Positions 32,205 through 42,800 of a stretch of 64,000 bases of DNA are shown piece by piece. Each line of letters starts with the position of its first letter. The first letter of the stretch is position 1. Both the position numbers and the translations under genes were made by a program. The notes under the pieces were generated by a model that saw nothing but the letters and a program-made list of their open reading frames with translations, was not told the DNA's origin and searched no databases. This DNA is from Bacillus safensis (lineage in GTDB: Bacteria > Bacillota > Bacilli > Bacillales > Bacillaceae), in contig BSBG01000003.1 of the NCBI GenBank assembly GCA_030159235.1, positions 186,001 through 250,000 on the forward strand, in the 5' to 3' direction.

Positions 32205-33110
32205 ATGATGTTTAAAAACGTCAAAGAACTCGTGCAGCTAACAGAAGAACGGAATACCTCCATTTCAGAGATCATGATTACGCAAGAAATGGAAGTGACA
32301 GGAAAGTCACGCGAAGATATTTTCTCCCAAATGTACCGCAACCTAGAAGTGATGGAACAGGCCATTGAAAACGGGCTGAAAGGTGTGAAATCATTATCAG
32401 GTTTAACAGGCGGAGATGCAGTCAAACTTCAAGCCTATATCGCATCAGGCAAAACGTTGTCTGGTCATACAATATTAGATGCTGTCAGTAAGGCAGTGGC
32501 AACGAATGAAGTCAATGCTGCAATGGGAACCATTTGTGCGACGCCTACAGCAGGCTCAGCAGGTGTTGTACCAGGTACATTATTTGCAGTAAAAGAAACA
32601 TTAAAGCCAACAAAGGAACAAATGGTCAGATTCCTATTCACCTCTGGCGCATTTGGTTTTGTTGTGGCCAATAATGCCAGCATCTCTGGTGCAGCAGGCG
32701 GCTGTCAGGCGGAGGTAGGCTCAGCATCAGGTATGGCGGCAGCAGCTATTGTTGAAATGGCAGGCGGCACACCGCAACAATCTGCTGAAGCGATGGCGAT
32801 TACACTGAAAAATATGCTTGGACTTGTTTGTGATCCAGTAGCGGGACTTGTCGAGGTACCTTGCGTCAAACGAAACGCTATGGGGGCATCAAATGCTATG
32901 ATCGCAGCAGACATGGCACTTGCCGGCATCACAAGCCGTATTCCATGTGATGAAGTCATTGATGCGATGTATAGAATTGGTCAAACGATGCCAACGGCCC
33001 TTCGCGAAACTGCACAAGGCGGACTCGCAGCGACACCGACAGCAAGAGAGCTTGAAAAGAAGATTTTCGGAGGTGTGACATCATCTCGTGATACAGAAAT
33101 TGCAAGATAA
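32205..33110 (+). CDS. sdaAA: L-serine dehydratase, alpha subunit
   Basis: The alpha subunit carries the oxygen-sensitive [4Fe-4S] cluster that activates serine. The 301 residues include CATPTAGSAGVVPG near 112 and the cysteine pair in LVCDPVAGLVEVPCVKRNAMG near 207-221 (shown in part). AAGGAGG lies just upstream; ATG codons at 32205 and 32208 are both possible, and the second gives 300 residues as in B. subtilis. Its 3' end overlaps recG by 23 nt. Confidence 0.94.
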   Translation: MMFKNVKELVQLTEERNTSISEIMITQEMEVTGKSREDIFSQMYRNLEVMEQAIENGLKGVKSLSGLTGGDAVKLQAYIASGKTLSGHTILDAVSKAVATNEVNAAMGTICATPTAGSAGVVPGTLFAVKETLKPTKEQMVRFLFTSGAFGFVVANNASISGAAGGCQAEVGSASGMAAAAIVEMAGGTPQQSAEAMAITLKNMLGLVCDPVAGLVEVPCVKRNAMGASNAMIAADMALAGITSRIPCDEVIDAMYRIGQTMPTALRETAQGGLAATPTARELEKKIFGGVTSSRDTEIAR

Positions 33111-35136
33111 TATCTCTGTCCTGAAGGGGATTGGGGAAGAAACCGAAAAAACACTCAATGAACTTGGAATCTACACAGTAGCCGATTTACTCGGCTACTT
33201 TCCTTATCGATATGACGACTATGAGCTTCGCAACTTAGAAGAAGTCAGGCATGATGAACGTGTCACAGTTGAAGGGAAAGTACATAGTGAGCCCGTTCTC
33301 ACCTATTATGGAAAAAAACGAAGCAGGCTGACATTCAGGCTGCTTGTCGGGCGTTTTCTCATTACGGCGATTTGCTTCAATCGTCCCTATTTAAAACGAA
33401 GCCTTGTTTTAGGTGATACGGTTTCCGTCACAGGGAAATGGGATAAAAACCGTCAATCTATCATGGTCCAGGAATTTAAAAAAGGGACGCACGAGCAAGA
33501 TGGCAGTATAGAGCCTGTTTATTCTGTGAAAGAAAATGTAACTGTGAAAATGATGAGACGTTTTGTGAAACAAGCCCTGTCACTTTATGTAGATATAGCC
33601 GAAGATCCACTGCCAAAGCAGCTTGCCGCTGCCTATAAACTCATGTCCTACCAGGAAGCATTAAAAACCATTCACCTTCCAGAAACAAGAGACTCGCTAA
33701 AGCAGGCAAGACGCCGCTTTGTGTACGAGGAATTTCTCATCTTCCAGCTGAAGATGCAGGCAATTAGAAAGAAAGAACGAGAAAAAACAGCAGGCATCCA
33801 GCATCCATTTTCCAAAGAGGCTGTTTTTGAATTTGTTCACAGCCTGCCATTTCCGCTGACGAAGGCACAATCAAGAGTGCTTGATGAAATCATGTCGGAC
33901 ATGGCGTCCCCGTACCGGATGAACCGGCTGCTCCAAGGTGATGTTGGTTCAGGAAAAACAGCTGTTGCAGCCATAGCGCTTTATGCCGCTCATTTATCCG
34001 GCTTTCAAGGTGCATTGATGGTTCCAACAGAAATTTTGGCAGAACAGCATGCTGATTCACTGTACCAGCTTTTCGAAAAATGGGGGCTGAATATCGCGCT
34101 TTTGACGAGCTCAGTGAAAGGAAAGCGCCGCAGAGAATTGCTGGAACGTTTAAAAGAGGGCGAGATTGACATATTAGTCGGCACGCATGCGCTCATTCAA
34201 GACGAGGTCGAATTTCAGCAGCTTGGTCTTGTCATTACAGATGAGCAGCACCGGTTTGGCGTAGAGCAACGGAAAAAACTAAGAAGTAAAGGGCAGGACC
34301 CAGATGTCTTGTTTATGACCGCCACACCAATCCCGCGAACACTTGCAATCACAGTATTTGGAGAAATGGACGTATCTGTTATTGACGAATTACCTGCGGG
34401 CAGAAAACAAATCGAAACGTATTGGGTTAAGCATGACATGCTTGAGAGGATTCTTGCTTTTGTGGATAAAGAGCTGAGAAAAGGAAGGCAGGCATATATT
34501 ATTTGTCCGCTCATTGAAGAATCAGACAAGCTGGATGTCCAAAATGCGATCGATGTCCATAGCATGCTGACAGAGGCATACCGAGGGAAGTGGTCGATCG
34601 GCTTAATGCACGGGAAGCTAGCAAGTGATGAAAAAGATCAGGTGATGAGAGCCTTTACCGCAAATGAAGTACAAATTCTCGTTTCAACCACAGTCGTTGA
34701 AGTCGGGGTCAACGTGCCGAACGCGACCATCATGGTCATTTATGATGCAGACCGTTTCGGACTGTCTCAGCTTCACCAACTAAGAGGACGAGTCGGGCGC
34801 GGAGAACATCAATCATTTTGTATTTTAATGGCCGATCCAAAATCAGAAACGGGGAAAGAACGGATGCGGATCATGTCCGAAACAACCGATGGGTTTGAAC
34901 TGTCTGAAAAGGATCTAGAACTAAGAGGGCCCGGCGATTTCTTCGGTAAAAAACAAAGCGGGATGCCTGAATTTAAAGTGGCAGATATGGTCCATGACTA
35001 TAGAGCGCTGGAAACCGCTAGAAAAGATGCTGCAGACCTTGTACAATCAGACGCCTTTTGGACAGATCCTGAATACAAAGAACTCCGGCAAACGCTGGTA
35101 GATAGCGGTGTGCTGGGCGGAGATAAATTAAGCTGA
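33088..35136 (+). CDS. recG: ATP-dependent DNA helicase RecG
   Basis: RecG remodels stalled forks and branched DNA. The 682 residues have an N-terminal wedge/OB domain, Walker A GDVGSGKTA near 290, DEQH near 386, the motif TATPIPRTLAI near 414, and a C-terminal helicase half with QLRGRVGRG near 565. The GTG start at 33088 lies inside sdaAA and is served by GGAGGTG 12 nt upstream, a longer than usual spacing. Length agrees with Bacillus RecG. Confidence 0.95.
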   Translation: MIQKLQDNISVLKGIGEETEKTLNELGIYTVADLLGYFPYRYDDYELRNLEEVRHDERVTVEGKVHSEPVLTYYGKKRSRLTFRLLVGRFLITAICFNRPYLKRSLVLGDTVSVTGKWDKNRQSIMVQEFKKGTHEQDGSIEPVYSVKENVTVKMMRRFVKQALSLYVDIAEDPLPKQLAAAYKLMSYQEALKTIHLPETRDSLKQARRRFVYEEFLIFQLKMQAIRKKEREKTAGIQHPFSKEAVFEFVHSLPFPLTKAQSRVLDEIMSDMASPYRMNRLLQGDVGSGKTAVAAIALYAAHLSGFQGALMVPTEILAEQHADSLYQLFEKWGLNIALLTSSVKGKRRRELLERLKEGEIDILVGTHALIQDEVEFQQLGLVITDEQHRFGVEQRKKLRSKGQDPDVLFMTATPIPRTLAITVFGEMDVSVIDELPAGRKQIETYWVKHDMLERILAFVDKELRKGRQAYIICPLIEESDKLDVQNAIDVHSMLTEAYRGKWSIGLMHGKLASDEKDQVMRAFTANEVQILVSTTVVEVGVNVPNATIMVIYDADRFGLSQLHQLRGRVGRGEHQSFCILMADPKSETGKERMRIMSETTDGFELSEKDLELRGPGDFFGKKQSGMPEFKVADMVHDYRALETARKDAADLVQSDAFWTDPEYKELRQTLVDSGVLGGDKLS

Positions 35137-35177
35137 TCAAGCGCTGGAGGAATTTTCTTGTCTTTTTGAAACAAGGA

Positions 35178-35206
35178 TTGATTTATCATCTATGAGATTA
35201 TATACT
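35178..35206 (+). promoter_or_regulatory. Probable sigma-A promoter of the fapR operon
   Basis: TTGATT (35178-35183) and TATACT (35201-35206) are separated by 17 nt. The FapR operator begins 4 nt after the -10, covering the expected start point. Confidence 0.75.
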
Positions 35207-35209
35207 ACT

Positions 35210-35228
35210 ATTAGTACCTAGTCATAAA
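35210..35228 (+). promoter_or_regulatory. FapR operator
   Basis: ATTAGTACCTAGTCATAAA closely matches the known FapR palindrome (TTAGTACCTAGTCTTAAT). Placed at the transcription start of fapR-plsX-fabD-fabG, it allows FapR to block transcription until malonyl-CoA releases it. Confidence 0.9.
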
Positions 35229-35248
35229 TGTACGGATGGTGTCTGCAT

Positions 35249-35815
35249 ATGAAACTAAATAAAAAAGAACGTCAAAAGCTTCTCCAGCAAACGATCAGCT
35301 CGACTCCATTCATTACTGATGAAGAATTGGCAAGTAAATTCGGTGTTAGCATTCAAACGGTTCGTCTTGATCGTTTGGAACTGTCGATCCCTGAATTACG
35401 CGAAAGAATTAAGCATGTGGCCGAAAAGACATTAGAGGATGAAGTGAAGTCACTTCCGCTGGATGAAGTGATTGGAGAAATGATTGATGTAGAGCTTGAT
35501 GACCAAGCGATTTCCATTTTAGAAGTGAGAAAAGAGCATGTATTCAGCCGAAATCAAATTGCCAGGGGACATCATCTCTTCGCCCAGGCAAATTCGCTGG
35601 CAGTTGCCGTCATTGACGATGAACTGGCTTTGACAGCAAAAGCGAATATCAGATTTACTAGGCAGGTGAAACAAGGCGAAAGAGTTGTCTCAAAAGCCAA
35701 AGTAGCCTCACATGATAAAGAAAAAGGAAGAACCGTAGTTGAAGTAAACAGCTATGTCGGTGAGGAAGTTGTCTTCTCAGGTGACTTCGTCATGTATCGC
35801 TCAAAACAAAAGTAA
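35249..35815 (+). CDS. fapR: Malonyl-CoA-responsive lipid synthesis repressor FapR
   Basis: FapR represses fatty acid and phospholipid genes and is released by malonyl-CoA. The 188 residues have an N-terminal HTH ([20 protein letters not shown], about 33-52, with wing after it) and a C-terminal hot-dog fold effector domain ([19 protein letters not shown] near 110, shown in part). The ATG at 35249 yields the same length as B. subtilis FapR; an earlier ATG at 35228 sits in the operator. The gene controls its own promoter through the site at 35210. Confidence 0.96.
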   Translation: MKLNKKERQKLLQQTISSTPFITDEELASKFGVSIQTVRLDRLELSIPELRERIKHVAEKTLEDEVKSLPLDEVIGEMIDVELDDQAISILEVRKEHVFSRNQIARGHHLFAQANSLAVAVIDDELALTAKANIRFTRQVKQGERVVSKAKVASHDKEKGRTVVEVNSYVGEEVVFSGDFVMYRSKQK

Positions 35816-35830
35816 AAGGTGGCATGTAAT

Positions 35831-36829
35831 ATGAGAATTGCAGTCGATGCAATGGGGGGAGATCATGCCCCTAAAGCCATTATTGACGGTGTGCAAAAAA
35901 GCTTAACGGCATTTTCAGATATCGAGATTACACTAGTCGGCGATGAAAACAAAATCAAACCATACATAACAAATAATGATCGCATCACGATCTTAGATGC
36001 GAAAGAAGTCATTGAACCGACAGATGAACCAGTGCGTGCAGTTAGACGTAAAAAGGATTCATCCATGGTGAAAATGGCGCAGGAAGTATCCGAGGGACGA
36101 GCAGATGCCTGCATCTCAGCAGGAAATACTGGAGCCCTTATGACAGCAGGACTGTTTATCGTAGGCAGAATTGACGGTATTGACAGGCCGGCACTTGCCC
36201 CAACCTTACCAACACTGGATGGCAGCGGCTTCTTATTACTAGATGTCGGTGCAAACGTTGATGCTAAACCAGAACATCTAGTGCAGTATGCCATGATGGG
36301 ATCCATCTACGCAGAGCGGGTCTTTCCAAAAAGCAATCCACGTGTTGGACTCTTAAATGTAGGAACAGAAGATAAAAAAGGCAACGATTTAACGAAAAAA
36401 ACCTTTGAATTATTAAAAGCATCAGATTTGAATTTCGTAGGAAATGTAGAGTCTCGTGACTTATTAGAAGGTGTTGCTGATGTTGTTGTTACAGATGGTT
36501 TCACAGGAAATATTGCGCTTAAAACAATTGAAGGCACAGCCCTTTCTGTCTTTAAGATGCTGAAAGAAACCTTAACATCTAGTTTCACAGCAAAAATTGC
36601 AGCAGGCATGATGAAGCCGAAATTGATGCAGATGAAAGCCAAAATGGATTACTCCGAATATGGCGGTGCCGCTTTATTTGGTTTAAAGGCACCTGTCATT
36701 AAAGCGCACGGCTCCTCTGACGAAAATGCTATTTTCCATGCCATTCGTCAGGCACGTGATATCGTAGAAAAAGACGTTTCAGCCATCATACATCAAGAAG
36801 TCCAAAAAGAAACAACGAATGAGTCTTAA
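35831..36829 (+). CDS. plsX: Phosphate acyltransferase PlsX
   Basis: PlsX makes acyl-phosphate from acyl-ACP, the donor for the first acylation of glycerol 3-phosphate by PlsY. The 332 residues begin [14 protein letters not shown] and contain SAGNTGALM near 96, DVGANVD near 138 and [11 protein letters not shown] near 218. The ATG at 35831 follows AAGGTGG; an earlier in-frame ATG at 35819 overlaps that ribosome site. It is the second gene of the FapR operon. Confidence 0.95.
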   Translation: MRIAVDAMGGDHAPKAIIDGVQKSLTAFSDIEITLVGDENKIKPYITNNDRITILDAKEVIEPTDEPVRAVRRKKDSSMVKMAQEVSEGRADACISAGNTGALMTAGLFIVGRIDGIDRPALAPTLPTLDGSGFLLLDVGANVDAKPEHLVQYAMMGSIYAERVFPKSNPRVGLLNVGTEDKKGNDLTKKTFELLKASDLNFVGNVESRDLLEGVADVVVTDGFTGNIALKTIEGTALSVFKMLKETLTSSFTAKIAAGMMKPKLMQMKAKMDYSEYGGAALFGLKAPVIKAHGSSDENAIFHAIRQARDIVEKDVSAIIHQEVQKETTNES

Positions 36830-36844
36830 TGGAGGTAGAGCAGC

Positions 36845-37789
36845 ATGACTAAAATTGCATTTTTATTCCCTGGCCAAGGCTCCCAAAAAATTGGCATGGG
36901 AAAAGATTTATTTGACCAGGAAGCCGTATCTAAAGCTGTATTTGAAGAAGCAGACAAGACCCTCGGTTTTGACTTATCTTCTATGATTTTTGAAGGAGAT
37001 GCAGAAGAACTGACGCTCACGTATAACGCGCAGCCAGCTCTTTTAACGACAAGTATCGCCATCTTAAAGAAATTTGAAGAGAGCGGAATCAAAGCAGATT
37101 ATGCAGCAGGACATAGTCTTGGTGAATATACTGCCCTTGTTGCAGCAGGCGCACTTTCGTTTAAAGATGCTGTGTATGCAGTTAGAAAGCGCGGCGAATT
37201 AATGAATGAAGCTGTTCCAGCAGGAGAAGGCGCTATGGCAGCGATTCTCGGCTTAGACCAAGCGGCGCTTTTAGAAGTGACAAAGGAAGTAACAGAAAGC
37301 GGTCATCTTGTTGAACTTGCGAACTTAAACTGCCCTGGTCAAATCGTAATCTCTGGTACAGCAAAAGGGGTCGAACTTGCTTCGGAGAAAGCAAAAGAAA
37401 AAGGCGCAAAACGCGCAATTGCCCTTGAAGTAAGCGGACCTTTCCATTCTGCACTAATGAAACCAGCTGCTGAAAAATTCACAGATGTTCTGTCAAAGCT
37501 AGACATTACGGATGCCAAAACACCGGTCATCTCAAATGTAACAGCAGACATCGTGACCACTCGTGATGCTATTGAGACAAAGCTTATTGAACAACTGTAT
37601 TCGCCAGTTCGATTTGAAGAAAGTGTGGAACGCCTCATCGATTTAGGCGTGACAACATTTATTGAAATTGGTCCTGGTAAGGTGCTTTCAGGTCTTGTGA
37701 AAAAGGTCAATCGCCGTTTGACGACGATTTCTGTTTCAGATCAAGAAACCATTGAAGCAGCCATTCAAACATTGAAGGGGGATTCTTGA
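36845..37789 (+). CDS. fabD: Malonyl-CoA:ACP transacylase
   Basis: FabD transfers malonyl groups from CoA to acyl carrier protein. The 314-residue enzyme has FPGQGSQ near residue 8, the active-site serine in [10 protein letters not shown] near 91, and the partner histidine in GPFHSALM near 200. GGAGGTAGAGCAGC precedes the ATG. The stop overlaps the fabG ATG by one base (TGATG). Confidence 0.96.
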   Translation: MTKIAFLFPGQGSQKIGMGKDLFDQEAVSKAVFEEADKTLGFDLSSMIFEGDAEELTLTYNAQPALLTTSIAILKKFEESGIKADYAAGHSLGEYTALVAAGALSFKDAVYAVRKRGELMNEAVPAGEGAMAAILGLDQAALLEVTKEVTESGHLVELANLNCPGQIVISGTAKGVELASEKAKEKGAKRAIALEVSGPFHSALMKPAAEKFTDVLSKLDITDAKTPVISNVTADIVTTRDAIETKLIEQLYSPVRFEESVERLIDLGVTTFIEIGPGKVLSGLVKKVNRRLTTISVSDQETIEAAIQTLKGDS

Positions 37790-38532
37790 TGCTTACAAAT
37801 AAAACAGCCGTTGTAACAGGTGCATCACGCGGGATTGGCCGTTCTATTGCGATCGACCTAGCGAAAAGTGGCGCAAATGTTGTCGTGAACTATTCAGGGA
37901 ACGAAGCAAAAGCAAATGAAGTCGTAGATGAAATCAAAGCACTTGGTCAGCAGGCATTTGCTGTTAAAGCTGATGTTTCAAATGCCGAAGAAGTACAAGC
38001 AATGATCAAACAAGCCATTGATACCTTTGGTTCAATTGACATTCTTGTGAATAATGCAGGGATCACAAAGGACAATCTGCTCATGAGAATGAAAGAGAAT
38101 GAATGGGATGATGTCATTAACATAAACTTAAAAGGTGTCTTTAACTGTACAAAAGCTGTGACACGTCAAATGATGAAGCAGAGAAGCGGAAGAATCATCA
38201 ATTTGGCTTCAGTGGTTGGTGTGTGTGGAAACCCTGGACAAGCAAACTACGTTGCAGCAAAAGCTGGCGTTATCGGTTTAACAAAAACAACAGCAAAAGA
38301 ACTGGCAACCCGCCATATTACAGTCAATGCTGTAGCACCAGGCTTTATTTCAACAGATATGACAGACAAGCTTGATGACAATGTACAAACAGAAATGCTC
38401 AAACAAATCCCGCTTGCACGCTTTGGTGCACCTGAAGATATTAGCAACGTCGTTGTCTTTTTAGCTTCAGAAAAAGCAGGTTATATTACAGGCCAAACCA
38501 TCCAAGTAGATGGCGGAATGGTCATGTCCTAA
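37789..38532 (+). CDS. fabG: 3-oxoacyl-ACP reductase
   Basis: FabG reduces 3-oxoacyl-ACP with NADPH in fatty acid elongation. The 247-residue SDR enzyme has the cofactor motif TGASRGIG near residue 9, NNAG near 87 and the catalytic Tyr-Lys pair in YVAAK near 152. The ATG at 37789 overlaps the fabD stop; a TTG three bases earlier is in frame but unnecessary. AAGGGGG in the fabD tail is the ribosome site. Confidence 0.96.
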   Translation: MLTNKTAVVTGASRGIGRSIAIDLAKSGANVVVNYSGNEAKANEVVDEIKALGQQAFAVKADVSNAEEVQAMIKQAIDTFGSIDILVNNAGITKDNLLMRMKENEWDDVININLKGVFNCTKAVTRQMMKQRSGRIINLASVVGVCGNPGQANYVAAKAGVIGLTKTTAKELATRHITVNAVAPGFISTDMTDKLDDNVQTEMLKQIPLARFGAPEDISNVVVFLASEKAGYITGQTIQVDGGMVMS

Positions 38533-38561
38533 GAAATATCAAAATTTCATTAGGTTTTCTC

Positions 38562-38590
38562 TAGTTTTTTAAAAACGAATCAACTATAAT
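38562..38590 (+). promoter_or_regulatory. Possible acpA promoter
   Basis: A perfect TATAAT (38585-38590) lies 24 nt before the acpA start. The hexamer 17 nt upstream (TAGTTT) is a weak -35. A separate acpA promoter would help supply this abundant protein. Confidence 0.45.
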
Positions 38591-38613
38591 ACTTTGAGGG
38601 GAGGTGAAAGGCA

Positions 38614-38847
38614 ATGGCAGACGTATTAGAGCGTGTAACAAAAATTATTGTAGACCGCCTTGGCGTTGATGAGGCTGACGTGAAAATGGAAGCTTCATTT
38701 AAAGAAGATTTAGGCGCTGATTCCCTTGATGTAGTTGAGCTAGTTATGGAACTTGAAGATGAGTTCGATATGGAAATTTCTGACGAAGATGCTGAAAAAA
38801 TTGCAACAGTCGGTGACGCTGTGAACTACATAAATAACCAGCAATAA
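38614..38847 (+). CDS. acpA: Acyl carrier protein
   Basis: ACP carries growing acyl chains on a phosphopantetheine arm. The 77-residue acidic protein has the attachment serine in [16 protein letters not shown], near residue 36. GGGAGGTGAAAGG is a strong ribosome site. It follows fabG in the FapR region but is preceded by its own probable -10. Confidence 0.97.
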   Translation: MADVLERVTKIIVDRLGVDEADVKMEASFKEDLGADSLDVVELVMELEDEFDMEISDEDAEKIATVGDAVNYINNQQ

Positions 38848-38853
38848 GCATAA

Positions 38854-38886
38854 CAAAGTCCCGTCCTCTTTCATGACGGGACTTTG
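38854..38886 (+). terminator. Hairpin after acpA
   Basis: A 12-bp perfect stem (38854-38865 with 38875-38886, CAAAGTCCCGTC/GACGGGACTTTG) begins 6 nt after the acpA stop. There is no T run after the 3' arm, so it may stabilise the 3' end rather than terminate efficiently. A small stem GCTGA/TCAGC with CTTTTT follows at 38915-38937. Confidence 0.55.
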
Positions 38887-39030
38887 AAAATTTATGTTAG
38901 TTTCAACACATTCAGCTGATCAATTGTCAGCCTTTTTCAGATGCTGGGAACAATGTTTCCTCGCATGTAGAAAGAGAGACTCCATATAATCAGTATCCTT
39001 AAAGGCGATGACGCCTACCTGGAGGTTGCT

Positions 39031-39774
39031 ATGCCAAAACACTATAAAGACAAACAGAAACAGAGTAAAAAACTAGAGCAATTTAGAGAATTCCAGCAGC
39101 GCATTTCAGTACACTTTAAAAATGAAAAACTCCTATATCAAGCCTTTACCCATTCCTCTTATGTGAATGAACATCGGAAAAAGCCATACGAGGACAATGA
39201 AAGACTTGAATTTTTAGGAGATGCTGTTTTAGAATTGACCATCTCTCAATTCTTATTTGCAAAATATCCAGCGATGAGCGAGGGAGATTTAACGAAATTG
39301 AGAGCGGCGATCGTATGTGAACCGTCACTTGTGTCACTGGCACATGAGCTGTCCTTCGGAGACCTTGTACTTTTAGGAAAAGGCGAAGAAATGACAGGCG
39401 GCAGAAAACGCCCAGCACTCTTAGCGGACGTATTCGAGGCATTTATCGGCGCACTTTATTTAGATCAGGGGCTGGAGCCAGTTGAACGATTCCTAGAAGC
39501 GTACGTTTATCCGAAAATTAACGATGGAGCGTTCTCGCACGTTATGGACTTTAAAAGCCAGCTGCAAGAATTTGTACAGCGTGATGGAAAAGGTGTGCTG
39601 GAATACCGCATCCTGCATGAAAAGGGTCCTGCACATAACCGGGAATTTGAAGCGAATGTATCCCTTCGAGGCGAAGTACTTGGAGTTGGAAATGGACGCT
39701 CTAAAAAAGAAGCAGAACAGCACGCTGCACAGGAAGCACTTGCTAAATTGCAGAAACATCATATGAACCAATAA
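39031..39774 (+). CDS. rnc: Ribonuclease III
   Basis: RNase III cuts double-stranded RNA in rRNA and mRNA processing; in B. subtilis it protects against prophage toxins. The 247 residues have the catalytic signature [13 protein letters not shown] near residue 54 and the second acidic site [13 protein letters not shown] near 127, then a double-stranded RNA-binding domain (about 174-243, [18 protein letters not shown]). GGAGGTTGCT precedes the ATG. A terminator begins at the last base of its stop codon, and smc follows. Confidence 0.96.
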   Translation: MPKHYKDKQKQSKKLEQFREFQQRISVHFKNEKLLYQAFTHSSYVNEHRKKPYEDNERLEFLGDAVLELTISQFLFAKYPAMSEGDLTKLRAAIVCEPSLVSLAHELSFGDLVLLGKGEEMTGGRKRPALLADVFEAFIGALYLDQGLEPVERFLEAYVYPKINDGAFSHVMDFKSQLQEFVQRDGKGVLEYRILHEKGPAHNREFEANVSLRGEVLGVGNGRSKKEAEQHAAQEALAKLQKHHMNQ

Positions 39775-39803
39775 AATCCCCCTCGTCATTCAGGGGGATT
39801 TCA
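39774..39803 (+). terminator. Intrinsic terminator after rnc
   Basis: The stem AAATCCCCCT (39774-39783) pairs with AGGGGGATTT (39792-39801), starting on the final base of the rnc stop codon. The tail CACTCTGTTTT is only moderately T-rich, so some read-through into smc is likely. Confidence 0.7.
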
Positions 39804-39835
39804 CTCTGTTTTCCATCATCTTTTTTCACTTCATA

Positions 39836-39844
39836 TGGTAAGAT
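39836..39844 (+). promoter_or_regulatory. Extended -10 promoter candidate for smc
   Basis: TGGTAAGAT matches an extended -10. No good -35 is present at 16-18 nt upstream. It lies 36 nt before the smc start. Confidence 0.35.
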
Positions 39845-39879
39845 GATAGTACTTTAAATACATAAGGAGGATCACTCTC

Positions 39880-42800
39880 ATGTTCCTCAAACGTTTAGAC
39901 GTGATAGGATTCAAATCTTTTGCACAGCGAGTGACCGTGGACTTTGTCAAAGGGGTCACAGCTGTTGTTGGACCAAACGGAAGCGGCAAAAGTAATATTA
40001 CCGATGCCATCCGCTGGGTACTTGGAGAACAATCGGCAAAAAGCCTCCGCGGAGGAAAAATGGAAGACATCATTTTTGCAGGAAGTGACTCAAGAAAAAG
40101 AGTCAATCTAGCAGAGGTGACTTTAACGTTAGATAACGAAGATCACTTTTTACCGATCGATTTTCACGAAGTCAGTGTGACAAGAAGGGTCTATCGTTCA
40201 GGAGAAAGTGAATTTCTCATAAACAATCAATCTGTCCGCTTAAAGGATATTATTGATCTTTTCATGGATTCAGGCCTTGGGAAGGAAGCTTTTTCGATCA
40301 TCAGCCAAGGAAAGGTAGAGGAAATTCTATCGAGTAAGGCAGAAGAGAGAAGAAGTATCTTTGAAGAAGCGGCTGGTGTTTTGAAATATAAAACAAGAAA
40401 GAAAAAAGCCGAGAATAAACTGTTTGAAACGCAGGACAATTTAAACCGAGTGGAAGATATTCTGCATGAACTAGAAGATCAAGTAGAACCATTAAGAATG
40501 CAAGCATCCATTGCAAAGGACTATTTGCAAAAAAAAGAAGAGCTTGAAAATGTAGAAATCGCCCTCACCGTTCATGACATCGAAGCACTTCATGAAAAAT
40601 GGACAACACTTGGTGAAGCTGTCGAGCGCTTCAAACAAGATGAAATGAAGCAGTCCACAGATATTCAAGCAAAAGAAGCAAAAATTGAAGAGTCGAGAGA
40701 CCGCATTCAAGCGCTTGATGAATCAATTAATGACCTGCAAGAAGTTCTTCTTTTCACAAGTGAGGAATTAGAAAAGCTTGAAGGAAAAAAAGAAGTGCTA
40801 AAAGAACGGAAAAAAAATGCAGCTGCAAACCAAGGGCAGCTAGAAGAATCGCTCGTTCGCTTAACGGAAAAGCAGGCGCTGTTAACCGAAAAGATTGAGC
40901 AGCAGAAAATCACGCGGGATAGCCTGCAAAATGAAGTGCAGCAGCTAAAAGATGAAGTGAAAACAAAGCAGCATCAGTTGTCGCTTCATAGTGAAGATGT
41001 GGAAGGTCAAATTGAGCAGCTGAAAAGCGATTATTTTGATTTGCTTAATGAACAAGCTTCTATTCGGAATGAACGTACATTACTAGAAGAGCAGCAGCGA
41101 CAAGCCGCCATGCAGTTAGAACGGCTAACGCAAAATAATCAGAAACATATCGAAGAACGAGTGTCTGTTAAAGAAAAGAAAACAGATGCTGAGCAGCAGC
41201 TTTCATCATTAGAAGAAGACATTCTGGCCCAGGTAAAACGTTTTAGAGAAGCAGAACAAAAGCTTGAACAGATGAAACGACAATACGAGAAAAAAGAAAC
41301 GGCTCTTTACCAAGCCTATCAATATGTACAGCAGGCAAAATCGAAAAAAGAGATGCTGGAATCCATGCAGGAAGACTTCTCGGGCTTTTTCCAAGGTGTA
41401 AAAGAGGTCTTAAAGGCAAAAGAACGGTTAGGCGGTATTCATGGTGCTATTGCAGAACTGATTCAAACGGATCAGCAGCATGAAACAGCGATTGAAATTG
41501 CGCTAGGTGCAGCAACGCAGCACGTGGTCACGGAAAACGAAGCCGCTGCGAGACAAGCCATTGGATACTTAAAGCAGCATTCCTTTGGACGTGCAACCTT
41601 CCTGCCAATGAACGTAATCAAAGAAAGATCCATTCAGCTTAGAGATGTCCAAACAGCAGAGCAGCATGCTGCATTTATCGGCGTAGCGAGTCACCTCGTT
41701 TCCTTTGACGAAACGTATCAAAAGGTCATTCAGAACTTGCTTGGAACGGTGCTGATTGTTAGAGACTTAAAAGGCGCCAATGAACTGGCGAAAATGCTTG
41801 GACATCGTTACCGCATCGTGACCCTTGATGGAGATGTCGTGAACCCCGGCGGTTCAATGACCGGTGGCGGCGTCAAGAAAAAGAACAACTCACTTCTTTC
41901 AAGAAATCGAGAGATTGAAACGTTAACAAAGCAGCTCGTTGAAATGGAAGAGAAAACAACGATCCTTGAAAAAGAAACTAAAGAAACGAAGCAATTGATT
42001 GGAGCAAACGAAACCCAACTAAATGAACTGCGTCAGCGCGGCGAAACGCTTCGAGAAAAGCAGCAAGAGCTCAAAGGGAAACTATACGAACTGCAAGTAG
42101 CAGAAAAAAATATCAATGCTCATCTTGAACTCTATGATCAAGAAAAAGAAGAATTGCAGCAGCGTTCTACTGAACTTGCGGATAAGGACAAAAAGCAGGT
42201 TGATCTTGAAGCCTCTTTAGGTGACAAACTGACTGCTCTTGATGAAGAAATTAATACGCTAACAAAACGAAAGCAGACGCAAAGCTCAACGAAAGAAACC
42301 ATTTCTGCCGAATTAACAGAGCTGAAAATCACGCTTGCGAAAAAAGAGCAATCCTTAGCGAATGAACAAGAAAAGCTCTCGAGCTTAATGGCTGAATTAG
42401 AAGAGGCTGAACAGACGCTGGTGGAAACAAAAGAAGACCTGTCACTCTTAACAAGTGAAATGTCGTCTAGTTCAAGCGGGGCAGAACAGCTGGAAGAAGC
42501 GGCGAAAGAGAAGCTGGAAAACAAAAACAAAACGACCGCACTCATTTCAGAGCGGCGTAAACAGCGTCTCGCTCTTTCTGACACATTAGAATTTGCTGAA
42601 CGTGAACTCAAAGAACAAAAGCGTCTATACAAACAGCTTACGACAGGCTTAAAAGATGAAGAAATTAAGCTCGGCCGTATGGAAGTCGAGCTCGACAACC
42701 TGATCGCTTATATAAACGAAGAATATGCCCTTTCGTTTGAAGGAGCAAAAGAGATGTATCAGTTGACGTTATCGCCAGATGAAGCAAGAAAACGAGTGAA

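Noticed and set aside
42138-42698. 186-codon open frame on the minus strand opposite smc
   Set aside because: Ser-rich translation mirrors the coiled-coil codons of SMC; it is a shadow frame.
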